Assembly: GCA_016785955.1 (NCBI GenBank)
Contig: JAEUWH010000047.1
Location: forward strand, 1-64,000
Origin: Pseudobdellovibrionaceae bacterium
GTDB lineage: Bacteria > Bdellovibrionota > Bdellovibrionia > Bdellovibrionales > Bdellovibrionaceae
Length of the DNA stretch: 64,000 nt
Reading direction: 5' to 3'
This document shows positions 46,401-54,907 of this stretch, piece by piece; positions within the stretch are counted from its first letter, which is position 1, and each line of letters opens with the position of its first letter. The notes under the pieces are model-generated. The model did no database searches. It saw only the letters and a list, made by a program, of their open reading frames with translations, and was not told the DNA's origin. The translations under genes were made by a program, and so were the position numbers.

Positions 46401-49400
46401 TTCTTTTAAAACATCAGCTTAAGATTGATCATTCTATATTTAAAACCAACCATGGCATCAAAATTTATGATTTTAAAATTACCGAATCGATGTTTAATGG
46501 CTCTTCTTTTGTGTGGTTTTCGGTGTTTGACAATCAGGTTGCAACAGGGCGCCAGTTGGTGAGCGTTAACAATGATTACAAATCACTAGATATTCAGTTT
46601 GATACGACGTCAAAGATGACACCGGGGCAAAACGCGCGTTTAAAAATTGTGAATAAATCTAAAGTTGATGGACTGGATGCGATGGTGACCATGTACGATC
46701 AATCTTTAGAATATTATGCTCGTCGGGATCGTCATTATCTTCAAGAGATCTATCAAAATCAGGATTGGTCACAAGAAGGCGCTTTTCAATATGAACAGCT
46801 CTCCAGTTTTAATTTAGATTGGATCCATCCCGACCTGAAGTCCATGCTGGATAAATTTCGCAAGAATACAAAATATAAATATAAGCCGGTGATGTTGATT
46901 GATACAGATCGACTGCGTGAAGAAAACGATTACGCTTTGGGTTTTGGAGGCAGCGGACGCCAAGGGCGAGGTCAAAGTATCGATAAGGCGTCTCGTTCGC
47001 AATTTGCCATGGCGCCGATGCTGTCTGCCAAGGCCGAAATGGCCGAGATGGATTCGGCTTCGCTGGCAACCGGGGGGGCTTCCGGTCAAATCGAAAGGGA
47101 AAAAAATAAATCAGGGGATGATTCCGGGGCTGCGTTGGCGGTGTCGGTGCGCAAAGATTTTTCAGAAACGGCGGTGTTTGAACCGTTTTTCTTGGTGTCA
47201 GGCGGGGTGAATCAACTGGCTTTCAAAGCGCCGGATCAACTGACCGCCTGGAAAGTCAAACTGCTATCGATTTCTCCCACAGGATTAATTGGTCAAGATG
47301 AGCAGGTGATTCAATCACAAAAAGATTTTTTTGTACGCGTGCTGGTGCCACGATATTTCCGTGAGGGTGATACGACGGAAATTAAACTGAAAGTCGACAA
47401 CGTGATGGATGTAAAAATGTCGGCCCAATTGACACTCGAGTTGTCAGGTGAAGGTATAAAACCGGCCGAGCTGCTGGCGGCTCAAAAAATGAAAGTTTCC
47501 ATTGAGGTGGGGCCAAATGACAGCTACGTGCATACGTGGAAGTTAAAAGTACCCTCGGTATTGGTTCCGTTGAAAATTAAAGCCATTGCGGTTGCTGATA
47601 AGGCGACGGATGCGGAAGAGAAAACTATTTCCATTTTACCATCCCGTCAGCGCTTGATCGAAAGTAGTTTGGCGTATGTGAAAAATAAACAGACTGTCCT
47701 GACACTTAAAAACTGGGATAAAACAGAGGCCACTCGGGTTAACGAAATGATGAGCGTGCAGATAGACCCTCAATTGCCCCTGATGCTTTTGAACTCGGTG
47801 CCTGCTTTAGTGAATTATCCATACAGTTGCTCTGAACAATTGATCAGCAAGTACGTGCCACTGGCGATCATCAGTTCTATGTATGAACAAAACCCTAAGC
47901 TTAAAACAGCGGTTCAGGCCGCACTCAAAAAAACAGGAACACGAAAGACAATCACACTTCCTTGGGAAGAAAGTGATCCCCGTCGTTTGCTCGAGCTGAC
48001 CGAGACCCCTTGGCTTGTAAATGCCAAAGGCTTGACGTCGTCTCACGAGCTTATTTCGTATTTGGATGCTGCGACGATCGCTAAGATAAAGAACGAAATT
48101 TTTAAAGATTTAAAGATGCGTCAAACGCGTTCGGGTGGATTTTCATGGTTTCCCGGAGGTCGCGACGATTTGTACATCACGCTTGTCGTATTAGAGGGCA
48201 TCAGTGAGGCGGCTCTGTACGGCGTGGACTATCCAAAAGAACTTTTCGCAAAGGCACTGGATTATGTTTACAAAGAATTGCCCAAATATTTGAAGGCCCA
48301 GATCGATGAATTACAGTTTTTGATTTATGGCACCTACGTGTTTACGTCATTTGACTCCAAAAGAAAAAATTTATCCTTTAATAAAGACGTGGCGAGTGCA
48401 TGGATTCCGTTCATTGAAAAACATGAAACGTTGATAACGCCGTTGGGGCATGCGTACATGGCTCATATTTATAAACGCCTTGGCGATGAAAAAAAATCGG
48501 CGGCTAGTTTGACACGCGCCATGGAAGGAAGTCGTAAAGATGACCTGATTGGGATTTATTGGGCGCCGGAAGAGCGATCGTGGATGTGGTACCGTGACAC
48601 GGTGGAAAAACATGCGTTTTTCTTGAAAACCCTGATTCAGCTCAAACCTCAAGATGATCGTATTGAGGGACTTGTTCAATGGTTACTTTTTAATAAAAAG
48701 GGAACACAGTGGACGTCGACAAAATCGACCACCAAGGCGATCTTTTCGTTGATGCACTATTTGAGACTAAAAACGCAATTTACGGAAAAAACTCAGGTGG
48801 CCATGGACTGGGGCGGGCATAAAGAAAATTTCAATATCGACCCCTTGGATGTTGATCAGAAAGACTCGCTGCGAATTATAAAAACTGAAAACTTTAAGGC
48901 CGACAGTGGTCACGTGACGATAACTAAAACGGGAGCGCTGCCGGTATTTGCGGGGATAACGTGGGTTTACACTACAGACGAAATGGTAGGGGCTTCCGGC
49001 TCGAGCGTAATGGATTTGCAACGTGAGTTTCTTTTGATCAAGCCGGGCAAAGACAGCGCAGGTACGCGGGTGGTTTTAAGTTCGGGGGCGAAGGTGGCTG
49101 TGGGTGAAGAAATCGAAGTGGCATTAACGATTAAGTCAAAATCATCACTGGATTATGTCCACTTAAAGGATCCGCGCGGTGCGGGTTTTGAAAGTGATTC
49201 TTTACTCAGTGGTTATCAATGGGATTCGATCAGTCGTTATGAAGAGCCTAGGGATTCTTTGATGAATTTCTTTTTTGATTCGCTTCCCAGAGGTGAGTAC
49301 AGGATGAGTCATCGGTTTAAGGCGACGACTCCGGGGATGTACAAATTTAATTCGGCGACGATTCAGTCTATGTACGCGCCCCAGATAACTGCGTATTCTT

Positions 49401-49432
49401 CGTCTTTCCAAATTGAGGTGGTCGCGAAATGA
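43475..49432 (+). CDS. Bacterial alpha-2-macroglobulin family protein
   Basis: The 1985-residue secreted protein has a signal peptide (cut after AMA) without a lipobox, an N-terminal helical region, then a long series of macroglobulin-like beta domains. Key family marks are FDRPIYRPGQKIHMKATVLRR (about residue 565), and the thioester site YPYSCSEQL with the CxEQ motif at about residue 1452, followed by the alpha-helical thioester domain. Alpha-2-macroglobulins trap proteases by covalent linkage. A Gly/Ser/Ala-rich low-complexity stretch (about residues 1150-1215) may be the bait region. The usual partner pbpC (penicillin-binding protein 1C) is not beside it. The start lies 2 bases after the pdxJ stop. 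Confidence 0.92.
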   Translation: MNRKLFITVLMVAVFVMASVAMAKTENGQKKYDEGLYREALALFENDYAATRSEESFVKMIQTRLMLKEFEAALKTALKPPQFKDKQWQLLHQIVYGKSIERFVNSYSTQMARTEIEGATEPIQRTQSQWLGDLKKIALGLSEESKFLLELELENVKPFFFFKDVDVEALPTVYDWLVSEILNNPQWGSPGMDDRIKLMEKAIAGRGKKRAYVIDFWEMQRMLARVPQNAYYYFDPNIKDEPIQTEEVRKQASEMESVFGKMDTSRGQAEWLMQISKFYIRNRDIARGRAKCQEAIAIYKGPSVSECLQMISQMENKEIFISQNRFHSKSEIKVPIVTRNLSTIYVRVFASPNKTIDENMAEVKGTGRRVLGEDELKTRLKQKPLQIKKHVMSPKNIYLNFESEIDLGVLEPGLYTVVVSDSEQIEDGKTFVYTSELRVTDIQMIYQLAASMDPEKSLGEMGAKTIPSHYFYVFDSGSGRLLNDVPLKAQIQSKSYVLKTNADGVVVLDDVWNFQGSQNQVETYSDVTAVAQLGHSVSAYRNQYVSKPTFQHLKFMIEFDRPIYRPGQKIHMKATVLRRVPFGYQVLKNSPVKIKVMNSQYETVVEKNMDTNAQGAVSWVYDLPLNGLLGSYTFQVEALPPSTHGGAGSVTSYGGAYGASASESVRVEEYKRPDFFVELEKAKVPWVLDKKISFKVFAKYYYGAPVKKGRVSYSIQSQTYHPWYYGGQSVRADMGGSDVYTGEGILDDKGEFIISYVPKANGAESRRFIVKVSIFDESGRSVDGFATYLASAKDFFISALPSKDFYKNSDRPSFTVKLEDPNGALYSSLVHYELWELIPPSADEKKKMKKDEGVPVGPPGPYNRHRYEGKVEWKRYVEKLTTKSLKTGSWTVTKEKSDFNLNALAEGVYKIKFSTRDSEKRLVESELFFLVAETGKKLSTFYIPEVTLLSKPEYKIGETMTVLFGSSEYSGHAVGFLLKHQLKIDHSIFKTNHGIKIYDFKITESMFNGSSFVWFSVFDNQVATGRQLVSVNNDYKSLDIQFDTTSKMTPGQNARLKIVNKSKVDGLDAMVTMYDQSLEYYARRDRHYLQEIYQNQDWSQEGAFQYEQLSSFNLDWIHPDLKSMLDKFRKNTKYKYKPVMLIDTDRLREENDYALGFGGSGRQGRGQSIDKASRSQFAMAPMLSAKAEMAEMDSASLATGGASGQIEREKNKSGDDSGAALAVSVRKDFSETAVFEPFFLVSGGVNQLAFKAPDQLTAWKVKLLSISPTGLIGQDEQVIQSQKDFFVRVLVPRYFREGDTTEIKLKVDNVMDVKMSAQLTLELSGEGIKPAELLAAQKMKVSIEVGPNDSYVHTWKLKVPSVLVPLKIKAIAVADKATDAEEKTISILPSRQRLIESSLAYVKNKQTVLTLKNWDKTEATRVNEMMSVQIDPQLPLMLLNSVPALVNYPYSCSEQLISKYVPLAIISSMYEQNPKLKTAVQAALKKTGTRKTITLPWEESDPRRLLELTETPWLVNAKGLTSSHELISYLDAATIAKIKNEIFKDLKMRQTRSGGFSWFPGGRDDLYITLVVLEGISEAALYGVDYPKELFAKALDYVYKELPKYLKAQIDELQFLIYGTYVFTSFDSKRKNLSFNKDVASAWIPFIEKHETLITPLGHAYMAHIYKRLGDEKKSAASLTRAMEGSRKDDLIGIYWAPEERSWMWYRDTVEKHAFFLKTLIQLKPQDDRIEGLVQWLLFNKKGTQWTSTKSTTKAIFSLMHYLRLKTQFTEKTQVAMDWGGHKENFNIDPLDVDQKDSLRIIKTENFKADSGHVTITKTGALPVFAGITWVYTTDEMVGASGSSVMDLQREFLLIKPGKDSAGTRVVLSSGAKVAVGEEIEVALTIKSKSSLDYVHLKDPRGAGFESDSLLSGYQWDSISRYEEPRDSLMNFFFDSLPRGEYRMSHRFKATTPGMYKFNSATIQSMYAPQITAYSSSFQIEVVAK

Positions 49433-49517
49433 CCGACGGGGTGTTCAGCCCCGATAGTGATTCAATTTGAATCTTTAGCTAACTCGCGATAGCTATTGTT
49501 CTATAAGGAGGGTCTTT

Positions 49518-50210
49518 ATGGAACTGGCTTTATTTAATATGATTGGAATTCACTTTGTTTTAAAATGGTTGCATATCTTTTTTGGAATTTTGTGGATTGG
49601 TCACTTGTACTATTTTAATTTCACTCAAGGCGCGTTCATGAGTCAGACTGATGCGCCGGCGAAATCTCAGGTGCAGCAGAAACTGTTACCAATTGCATTG
49701 TGGTGGTTTCGTTGGGGTGCGATGTGGACATTTGTTACGGGTTTGGCGATGTTGCACACGGCAAGCTATGCCGGTTTTAGCATTCACGGAGACTGGGGGA
49801 TTAAAATTTTGACGGGTGCTTTGTTCGGCATCACGATGTGGTTTAATGTTTGGTTTATAATTTGGCCCGCTCAAAAAATTGTCATTCAAAATGCCAAAGA
49901 TGTGGCTGAGGGGAAAGCGGCTCATCCGGGCGCCGTTGCGGCGGGCGCGCGAGCGTTGTTGGCTTCTCGAACAAACACATTGTTTTCGATTCCGATGTTG
50001 TTTTACATGGTGGCGGCGGCTCATTTGCCTATCGTTATCGACACATCGAATACGATGGCCTACTGGGTAGCGCTACTTATAGTTTGGGGTGTGCTGCAAT
50101 TGAATGCGTTCAAAGGTAAACTTGGGCCGATGACCTCGGTAAATGGCGTGATTTCGTGTGGGTTTGGATTGACGGCCGTTGTGTATCTGATGATGGAAAT
50201 ACTTTTATAG
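49518..50210 (+). CDS. PuuD-like membrane protein (urate oxidase N-terminal domain)
   Basis: The 230-residue protein has six to seven membrane helices and resembles the membrane domain of PuuD/DUF989 proteins: HFVLKWLHIFFGILWIGHLYYFN with His residues, WFRWGAMWTFVTGLAML, and MWFNVWFIIWPAQK. In full-length PuuD (urate hydroxylase) this domain is followed by a cytochrome c domain, absent here. A role in respiration or electron transfer with bound heme is possible given conserved His residues in helices. GGAGG lies 7 bases before the ATG. No purine-degradation genes are nearby, so I do not call urate as substrate. Confidence 0.75.
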   Translation: MELALFNMIGIHFVLKWLHIFFGILWIGHLYYFNFTQGAFMSQTDAPAKSQVQQKLLPIALWWFRWGAMWTFVTGLAMLHTASYAGFSIHGDWGIKILTGALFGITMWFNVWFIIWPAQKIVIQNAKDVAEGKAAHPGAVAAGARALLASRTNTLFSIPMLFYMVAAAHLPIVIDTSNTMAYWVALLIVWGVLQLNAFKGKLGPMTSVNGVISCGFGLTAVVYLMMEILL

Positions 50211-50249
50211 TTTGTTATGAGGACAGGCCCTAAGAATGGGTGTTGTTTT

Positions 50250-50296
50250 CAAAGCGGTCGGTCGAGTAGACAACCGCTTTGTTGTCTGTTTTATAC
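50250..50296 (+). terminator. Hairpin between the PuuD-like gene and trhO
   Basis: CAAAGCGGT (50250-50258) and ACCGCTTTG (50273-50281) form a 9-bp stem with a 14-base loop, followed by TTGTCTGTTTTAT. The T-tract is imperfect, but the location between convergent genes fits a terminator for the plus strand. Upstream, 50217-50230 carries the inverted copy of the 14-bp motif found at 11242. Confidence 0.6.
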
Positions 50297-50299
50297 TGT

Positions 50300-51304
50300 C
50301 TATTTTTTTAAGCGAGCCGCTTCGTAGTGTTGCACTTGATGTTTGCCTTTTTTATGCGGGTTGATGGAATACTGATAGGAACAGTTTTTAGAACAGGTGT
50401 CTTTTTTCCATTCTAACTCGAGACAAGACTCGCACAAGAGCGCGGGCTCGTCACAGCGCTTGCACTCAATTTTAATATGTGCGGGCTGTCCGCAGTGGGG
50501 GCAGAGTTTGTACACCTGACTGGGTTGAAGATCCGCGTTTACGGCAACGCGATTATCAAAGACAAAGCATTCGCCTTCGAATTCTTGTCGCGGTTTTTCA
50601 GCCATGTATTTAAGGATGCCGCCATTGAGCTGAAATACATTATCGTAGCCTTTATCTTGTAGCTCTAAAATACCTTTTTCGCAGCGGATACCGCCAGTGC
50701 AAAATATAAGAATCTTCTTTTCTTTGGGAATGTGCTGGGACTCGAAAAAGGCGGGAAACTCGGTGAATTTTTCGATATTTGGGTTGATGGCGCCCTTGAA
50801 GGTTCCAATTTTATATTCATACCAATTGCGGGTATCGATCAGTACAAAGTCTTTTTCATTTTTCAGTACGTGATCCCATTCTTCAGGCGAAAGATGGTGA
50901 TTGATTCCGGGTTCTGGGGAACGCCCCGGCAATCCCGCCGTCACGATTTCATCGCGAATTTTAGTGCTAAAACGTCGAAAAGGAGGAGCGTCGGAAAAAG
51001 AGTCTTTGAAGTTTTCGATTTGAATCTGGAAATGATCTTGAAGTTCTTTTTTGAACTGCATCAGTGCTTCGGCGCTGTCGGCCGCCACGGTGGAATTCAA
51101 GCCTTCGGGACCAATGATCACAAGTCCGAGTGTTTTATGCTTTTCTGCAATTTTACAGAGATCCACTTTGACGGCATCAAGATCAGTTAATGGAAAAAAG
51201 TGATAAAATGTGGATATATGAAATAACTGATTTATTTGAGTGCTATCGGGGTTGAGGCGACTATCTACTTGGTGTGTTTTACCTGCATTGCTTAATTTGC
51301 TCAT
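50300..51304 (-). CDS. trhO: tRNA uridine(34) hydroxylase TrhO (YceA, rhodanese family)
   Basis: This 334-residue protein has the YceA-type N-terminal domain (IIGPEGLNSTVA near residue 65), the rhodanese domain with catalytic Cys in IFCTGGIRCEKG, and a Cys-rich C-terminal part (CPHCGQPAHIKIECKRCDEPALLC and CLELEWKKDTC) that may bind zinc. TrhO hydroxylates uridine 34 of certain tRNAs to 5-hydroxyuridine. It is transcribed alone, convergent with the PuuD-like gene. The C-terminal Cys cluster is longer than in E. coli. Confidence 0.92.
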   Translation of the reverse strand: MSKLSNAGKTHQVDSRLNPDSTQINQLFHISTFYHFFPLTDLDAVKVDLCKIAEKHKTLGLVIIGPEGLNSTVAADSAEALMQFKKELQDHFQIQIENFKDSFSDAPPFRRFSTKIRDEIVTAGLPGRSPEPGINHHLSPEEWDHVLKNEKDFVLIDTRNWYEYKIGTFKGAINPNIEKFTEFPAFFESQHIPKEKKILIFCTGGIRCEKGILELQDKGYDNVFQLNGGILKYMAEKPRQEFEGECFVFDNRVAVNADLQPSQVYKLCPHCGQPAHIKIECKRCDEPALLCESCLELEWKKDTCSKNCSYQYSINPHKKGKHQVQHYEAARLKK

Positions 51305-51416
51305 AGCACTCCTTAATTATGTGGGCTCCAAACCCACCTTAAAGACAACGACGAAATGATAAATAAATTAACTCGTAACAAATGACAATAGGAAAAAATT
51401 CAGATAGGTTGTTTTC

Positions 51417-53018
51417 ATGATTATAGATACGACTTCTCAGAAAGAAATACTTAGACGGCGAACGTTTGCGATCATTTCCCATCCAGATGCCGGTAAAACG
51501 ACCCTGACTGAAAAACTGCTTTATCATGGCGGTGTGATTCATGAAACGGGAGAGGTCAAAGGCAAGTCAGGCACTAAGGCGGTGACTTCGGATTGGATGG
51601 AGCTAGAGCGCCAAAAGGGGATTTCCATTACCTCGTCGGTGATGACGTTTGACTATAATTCATTGCGAATAAACTTATTGGACACTCCCGGACATAAAGA
51701 CTTCTCGGAAGATACTTATCGCGTATTGATGGCGGTGGATTCGGCCGCGATGTTGATCGATGTCGCCAAGGGCGTCGAGGAACGAACAAAGAAGTTATAC
51801 GAAGTTTGTCGCTATCGGCAGATTCCTATTTTTACATTTGTGAACAAGCTGGATCGTGAAGGCAAAGACCCTTTGACGTTGATTGATGAAATTGAAAAGA
51901 CGCTGGGGATGCAGTGCTATCCTGTGACGTGGCCTCTGGGGATTGGTCAGCGATTTAAGGGTATTTATAACCGCGTGACCAAGGAACTGATGTTTTATGA
52001 TCAGCGCCGGGAAGGGGATGAGACCCTGACGTATCCATTTCAAGGTATTGATGATCCACGGATTGATGAGTTTTTAGATAAAGAGTCGGCACAGCAGGTA
52101 CGTGACGAGCTGGAGTTGATTGAAACGGCATTGCCACCATTTGATGTGCAGGCTTTTTTGAACGGCGAGATTTCTCCGGTGACGTTTGGTTCGGCTAAAC
52201 AGAACTTTGGTGTCGACACATTTTTGAATTTTTTCTGTAAATATGCTCCGGGTGTTCAGCCCAGAAAGCGTCGCGAGGGTTCCGAGATGAATCCCTTAGA
52301 AGATAACTTCACGGGATTTGTATTTAAAATTCAAGCCAATATGGATCGTCGTCATCGTGATCGTGTTGCGTTCGTGCGTATCTGTTCTGGAAAGTTTGAA
52401 CGGGGTATGAAGGTTCAGCACATGCGATTAAAAAAAGAGCTGCGCTTGGCGTATTCGAATCAATTCGTAGCGGCTGATCGTGAAACGGTGGATGTGGCCT
52501 ATGCGGGAGATATCGTCGGTGTTAATGACACCGGTAATTTTGCTATCGGGGATTGCATTGCGGTGAACGGCAATATCGTTTACGAAGATATTCCTAAGTT
52601 TGCTCCAGAGTTGTTTACTAAACTGTCGGTGAAGGACGCCTTAAAACGCACTAAAATGCAGGATGCTTTAAGGCATCTCTCGGAAGAGGGAGCCATTCAG
52701 CTTTTTATCGATCCGTTAGTGGGGATGCAAGACCCCATCGTGGGTGCGGTGGGAGAACTGCAATTCGAGGTTCTTGCGCATCGGTTGCAGGATGAATACA
52801 ACTTGGAGGTGAAGCTCAATCGCCTGTCCTTTTCGGTGGCTCGCTGGCCAAAAGATAAAAATGGTCAAGGCGTTTCCGAGCTTAAAGGTGGGCTGCAGAT
52901 TTACCGTGATATGAATGAGCAACCCGTCATTCTTTTGAATCAAGAGTGGGATTTAAAGTGGGCCGAGCGAGAAAATCCCGATATCGAGTTTGCCCACTCA
53001 ATCAGTCGCACCCGATAG
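51417..53018 (+). CDS. prfC: Peptide chain release factor 3
   Basis: The 533-residue translational GTPase has G1 SHPDAGKTTLTEKLL, G2 region RQKGISITSS, G3 DTPGHKDFSEDTYR and G4 NKLDREGKDP, followed by EF-G-like domains II and III. It recycles RF1/RF2 from the ribosome. The length and motifs fit prfC and not EF-G. It is flanked by a divergent trhO and a small ABC transporter set, so it probably has its own promoter in the 112-base gap. Confidence 0.95.
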   Translation: MIIDTTSQKEILRRRTFAIISHPDAGKTTLTEKLLYHGGVIHETGEVKGKSGTKAVTSDWMELERQKGISITSSVMTFDYNSLRINLLDTPGHKDFSEDTYRVLMAVDSAAMLIDVAKGVEERTKKLYEVCRYRQIPIFTFVNKLDREGKDPLTLIDEIEKTLGMQCYPVTWPLGIGQRFKGIYNRVTKELMFYDQRREGDETLTYPFQGIDDPRIDEFLDKESAQQVRDELELIETALPPFDVQAFLNGEISPVTFGSAKQNFGVDTFLNFFCKYAPGVQPRKRREGSEMNPLEDNFTGFVFKIQANMDRRHRDRVAFVRICSGKFERGMKVQHMRLKKELRLAYSNQFVAADRETVDVAYAGDIVGVNDTGNFAIGDCIAVNGNIVYEDIPKFAPELFTKLSVKDALKRTKMQDALRHLSEEGAIQLFIDPLVGMQDPIVGAVGELQFEVLAHRLQDEYNLEVKLNRLSFSVARWPKDKNGQGVSELKGGLQIYRDMNEQPVILLNQEWDLKWAERENPDIEFAHSISRTR

Positions 53019-53088
53019 AAGCTCCCCCGTTCTCATAGCACGGCCTCTTGCTTTTGATTTGTTTGAAAGCTTAAAGGGGAGGCATTTT

Positions 53089-53133
53089 ATGGTCGGTTTG
53101 AATGTGTATCGAGTCAAAAAACAGTCTGTTTAA
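53089..53133 (+). CDS. Possible 14-residue leader peptide upstream of the ABC transporter
   Basis: AAAGGGGAGG, a near-perfect Shine-Dalgarno sequence, stands 7 bases before an ATG opening a 14-codon frame (MVGLNVYRVKKQSV). It lies between prfC and the ABC ATPase gene. Translation of so short a frame cannot be shown by sequence alone; the strong site may instead be the relic of a gene. An AT-rich stretch with a possible promoter follows before the ATPase start. Confidence 0.25.
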   Translation: MVGLNVYRVKKQSV

Positions 53134-53178
53134 ATAAATCTTTACAAGATTAGTTCCTTCTTTAAATCTACGGCTACG

Positions 53179-54069
53179 ATGAATGCTTTAGAACTGATTG
53201 ATTTGAAAAAAAACTATGGTGCCTTGTCGGCGGTTAAGGGCGTTACCTTGACGATTAAACCGGGCGAGATTTTTGGTCTGTTGGGACCAAACGGAGCGGG
53301 GAAGACTTCGATTATTTCTATTGTGACGACTTTGGAAAAACCGACGTCCGGGCAAGTTAAAGTTTTTGGGTACGATGTTTTGAAAGATCCAATGGAAACT
53401 AAGCGGCGAATTGGGGTTGTTGGACAAGAGATCGTGAATTCGGGTTTTTTTGACGTGTATGAAATTTTAGAATTCATGTCGGGGTATTATGGTATTTTAA
53501 AGAATAAAGAACGAATTGAGTATGTTCTCCATAAACTGGGTTTGTACGAGCATAAGAATAAGAAAGTGAAACAATTGTCTGGCGGGATGAAGCGTCGTTT
53601 GATGGTGGCCAAGGCGCTGGTGCATAAGCCGGCACTTTTATTGTTGGATGAGCCAACGGCCGGAGTTGATATCAGTTTGCGCGAGGATCTGTGGTCTTTT
53701 GTACGGGAATTGCAGCAAGAAGGGATGTCGATTTTATTGACCACACATTATCTGATCGAAGCGCAAGAGCTTTGTCATCATATTGGGATTATGGATCGAG
53801 GACAATTAAAGTGTGTTGGTCCGACGGCGCAGATTATCGAGCAGTTCTCGTCAAAAAAAATAATGATTAAACTGCGTACAGATCGGGATTCTCTCACGCA
53901 CAAAAATTTTCTAAGAAAGCGGGATGGTTTTTTTGAATTCCACATTCCGTCCCATGATTCGATGGGAAATTTATTTCGAGAGCTTTCGTTAACTTTAGAG
54001 GACATTGACGATATCAAGACCGAGCAAGGTTCTTTGGAAGAGGCCTTCAAGCACGTGGTGGCAAAGTAG
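53179..54069 (+). CDS. ABC transporter ATP-binding protein (ABC-2 export type)
   Basis: This 296-residue ATPase has Walker A GLLGPNGAGKTS, Q-loop VVGQE, signature LSGGMKRRL and Walker B LLLLDEPTAGVD, then the H-loop in LLTTHYL. The about 80-residue C-terminal tail is typical for multidrug/CcmA-like exporters of the YadG type. It pairs with the permease gene 6 bases downstream to form an exporter. The cargo is not known; antibiotics and polymers are handled by relatives. Confidence 0.93.
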   Translation: MNALELIDLKKNYGALSAVKGVTLTIKPGEIFGLLGPNGAGKTSIISIVTTLEKPTSGQVKVFGYDVLKDPMETKRRIGVVGQEIVNSGFFDVYEILEFMSGYYGILKNKERIEYVLHKLGLYEHKNKKVKQLSGGMKRRLMVAKALVHKPALLLLDEPTAGVDISLREDLWSFVRELQQEGMSILLTTHYLIEAQELCHHIGIMDRGQLKCVGPTAQIIEQFSSKKIMIKLRTDRDSLTHKNFLRKRDGFFEFHIPSHDSMGNLFRELSLTLEDIDDIKTEQGSLEEAFKHVVAK

Positions 54070-54075
54070 GATTAT

Positions 54076-54849
54076 ATGGTCGCATTTTGGACGTTATTTA
54101 AAAAAGAAGTGAAGCGGTTTTTAAAAGTGATGATGCAAACAATTGTGACTCCGTTTATGAGTAGTTTTTTGTATCTTTTAGTTTTCGGGGTCAGTTTGGG
54201 GGCTAAGATGAACGACGTGTATGCTGTTTCATACTTGGCATTCTTGATCCCGGGGTTGATGATGATGGGTTTGATGAATAACGCGTTCCAAAATTCGTCC
54301 TCATCGATTGCAGTGATGAAATTCAGCGGTGATTTGGAAGACATTCGCGTGACGCCCTTGTCGTCTCATCACATCTTGATGGCGATGGGAATGGGGTCGG
54401 TGATTCGTGGTTTGGCGGTGGCGGTTGTCACCTACATTGTGGGTGTGATTTTTTATTTTGTTCAATTCAATGAATTTCTTGGTATTTCTCATCCCTTCGT
54501 TCTGGCTTATTTTGTTTTGGTCGGAGGATTTATTTTTGGTTTGTTGGGAATTTGTGCGGGTTTTTGGGCTAAGAGTGTCGAGCATGTTGCGGCTTTTACG
54601 AACTTTATTTTATTGCCGTTGCTTTATTTAGGTGGGGTTTTCGTGTCGATCGAAACATTACCGAATTGGGCAAAAACATTGTCCGCCTATAATCCCGTTT
54701 TGTACCTTATCAATGGCATGCGCTATGGGGTTTTGGGGATTGCCGATGTGGGATTGATGCATTCGATTGTTGTCTCGGCGATTGGTCTTGTGGTACTGTA
54801 CGGCCTTGCTTTTGTGGCGCTTAAAAAGGCGAATTTTTCTCGGTGGTAG
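54076..54849 (+). CDS. ABC-2 type transporter permease (YadH-like)
   Basis: The 257-residue membrane protein has six hydrophobic segments and the ABC-2 permease pattern: an N-terminal cytoplasmic helix (FWTLFKKEVKRFLKV), FLIPGLMMMGLMNNAFQNSS, and the conserved LPLLYLGGVFVSIETLPNWAK before the last helices. It forms the exporter channel with the preceding ATPase. The gene ends 58 bases before ffh. Confidence 0.92.
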   Translation: MVAFWTLFKKEVKRFLKVMMQTIVTPFMSSFLYLLVFGVSLGAKMNDVYAVSYLAFLIPGLMMMGLMNNAFQNSSSSIAVMKFSGDLEDIRVTPLSSHHILMAMGMGSVIRGLAVAVVTYIVGVIFYFVQFNEFLGISHPFVLAYFVLVGGFIFGLLGICAGFWAKSVEHVAAFTNFILLPLLYLGGVFVSIETLPNWAKTLSAYNPVLYLINGMRYGVLGIADVGLMHSIVVSAIGLVVLYGLAFVALKKANFSRW

Positions 54850-54907
54850 TTCGTTTTTTCTTCTTCTTCTTCTAAATGGTCCTAGTGAACAGAAATTGGG
54901 TGATTGA

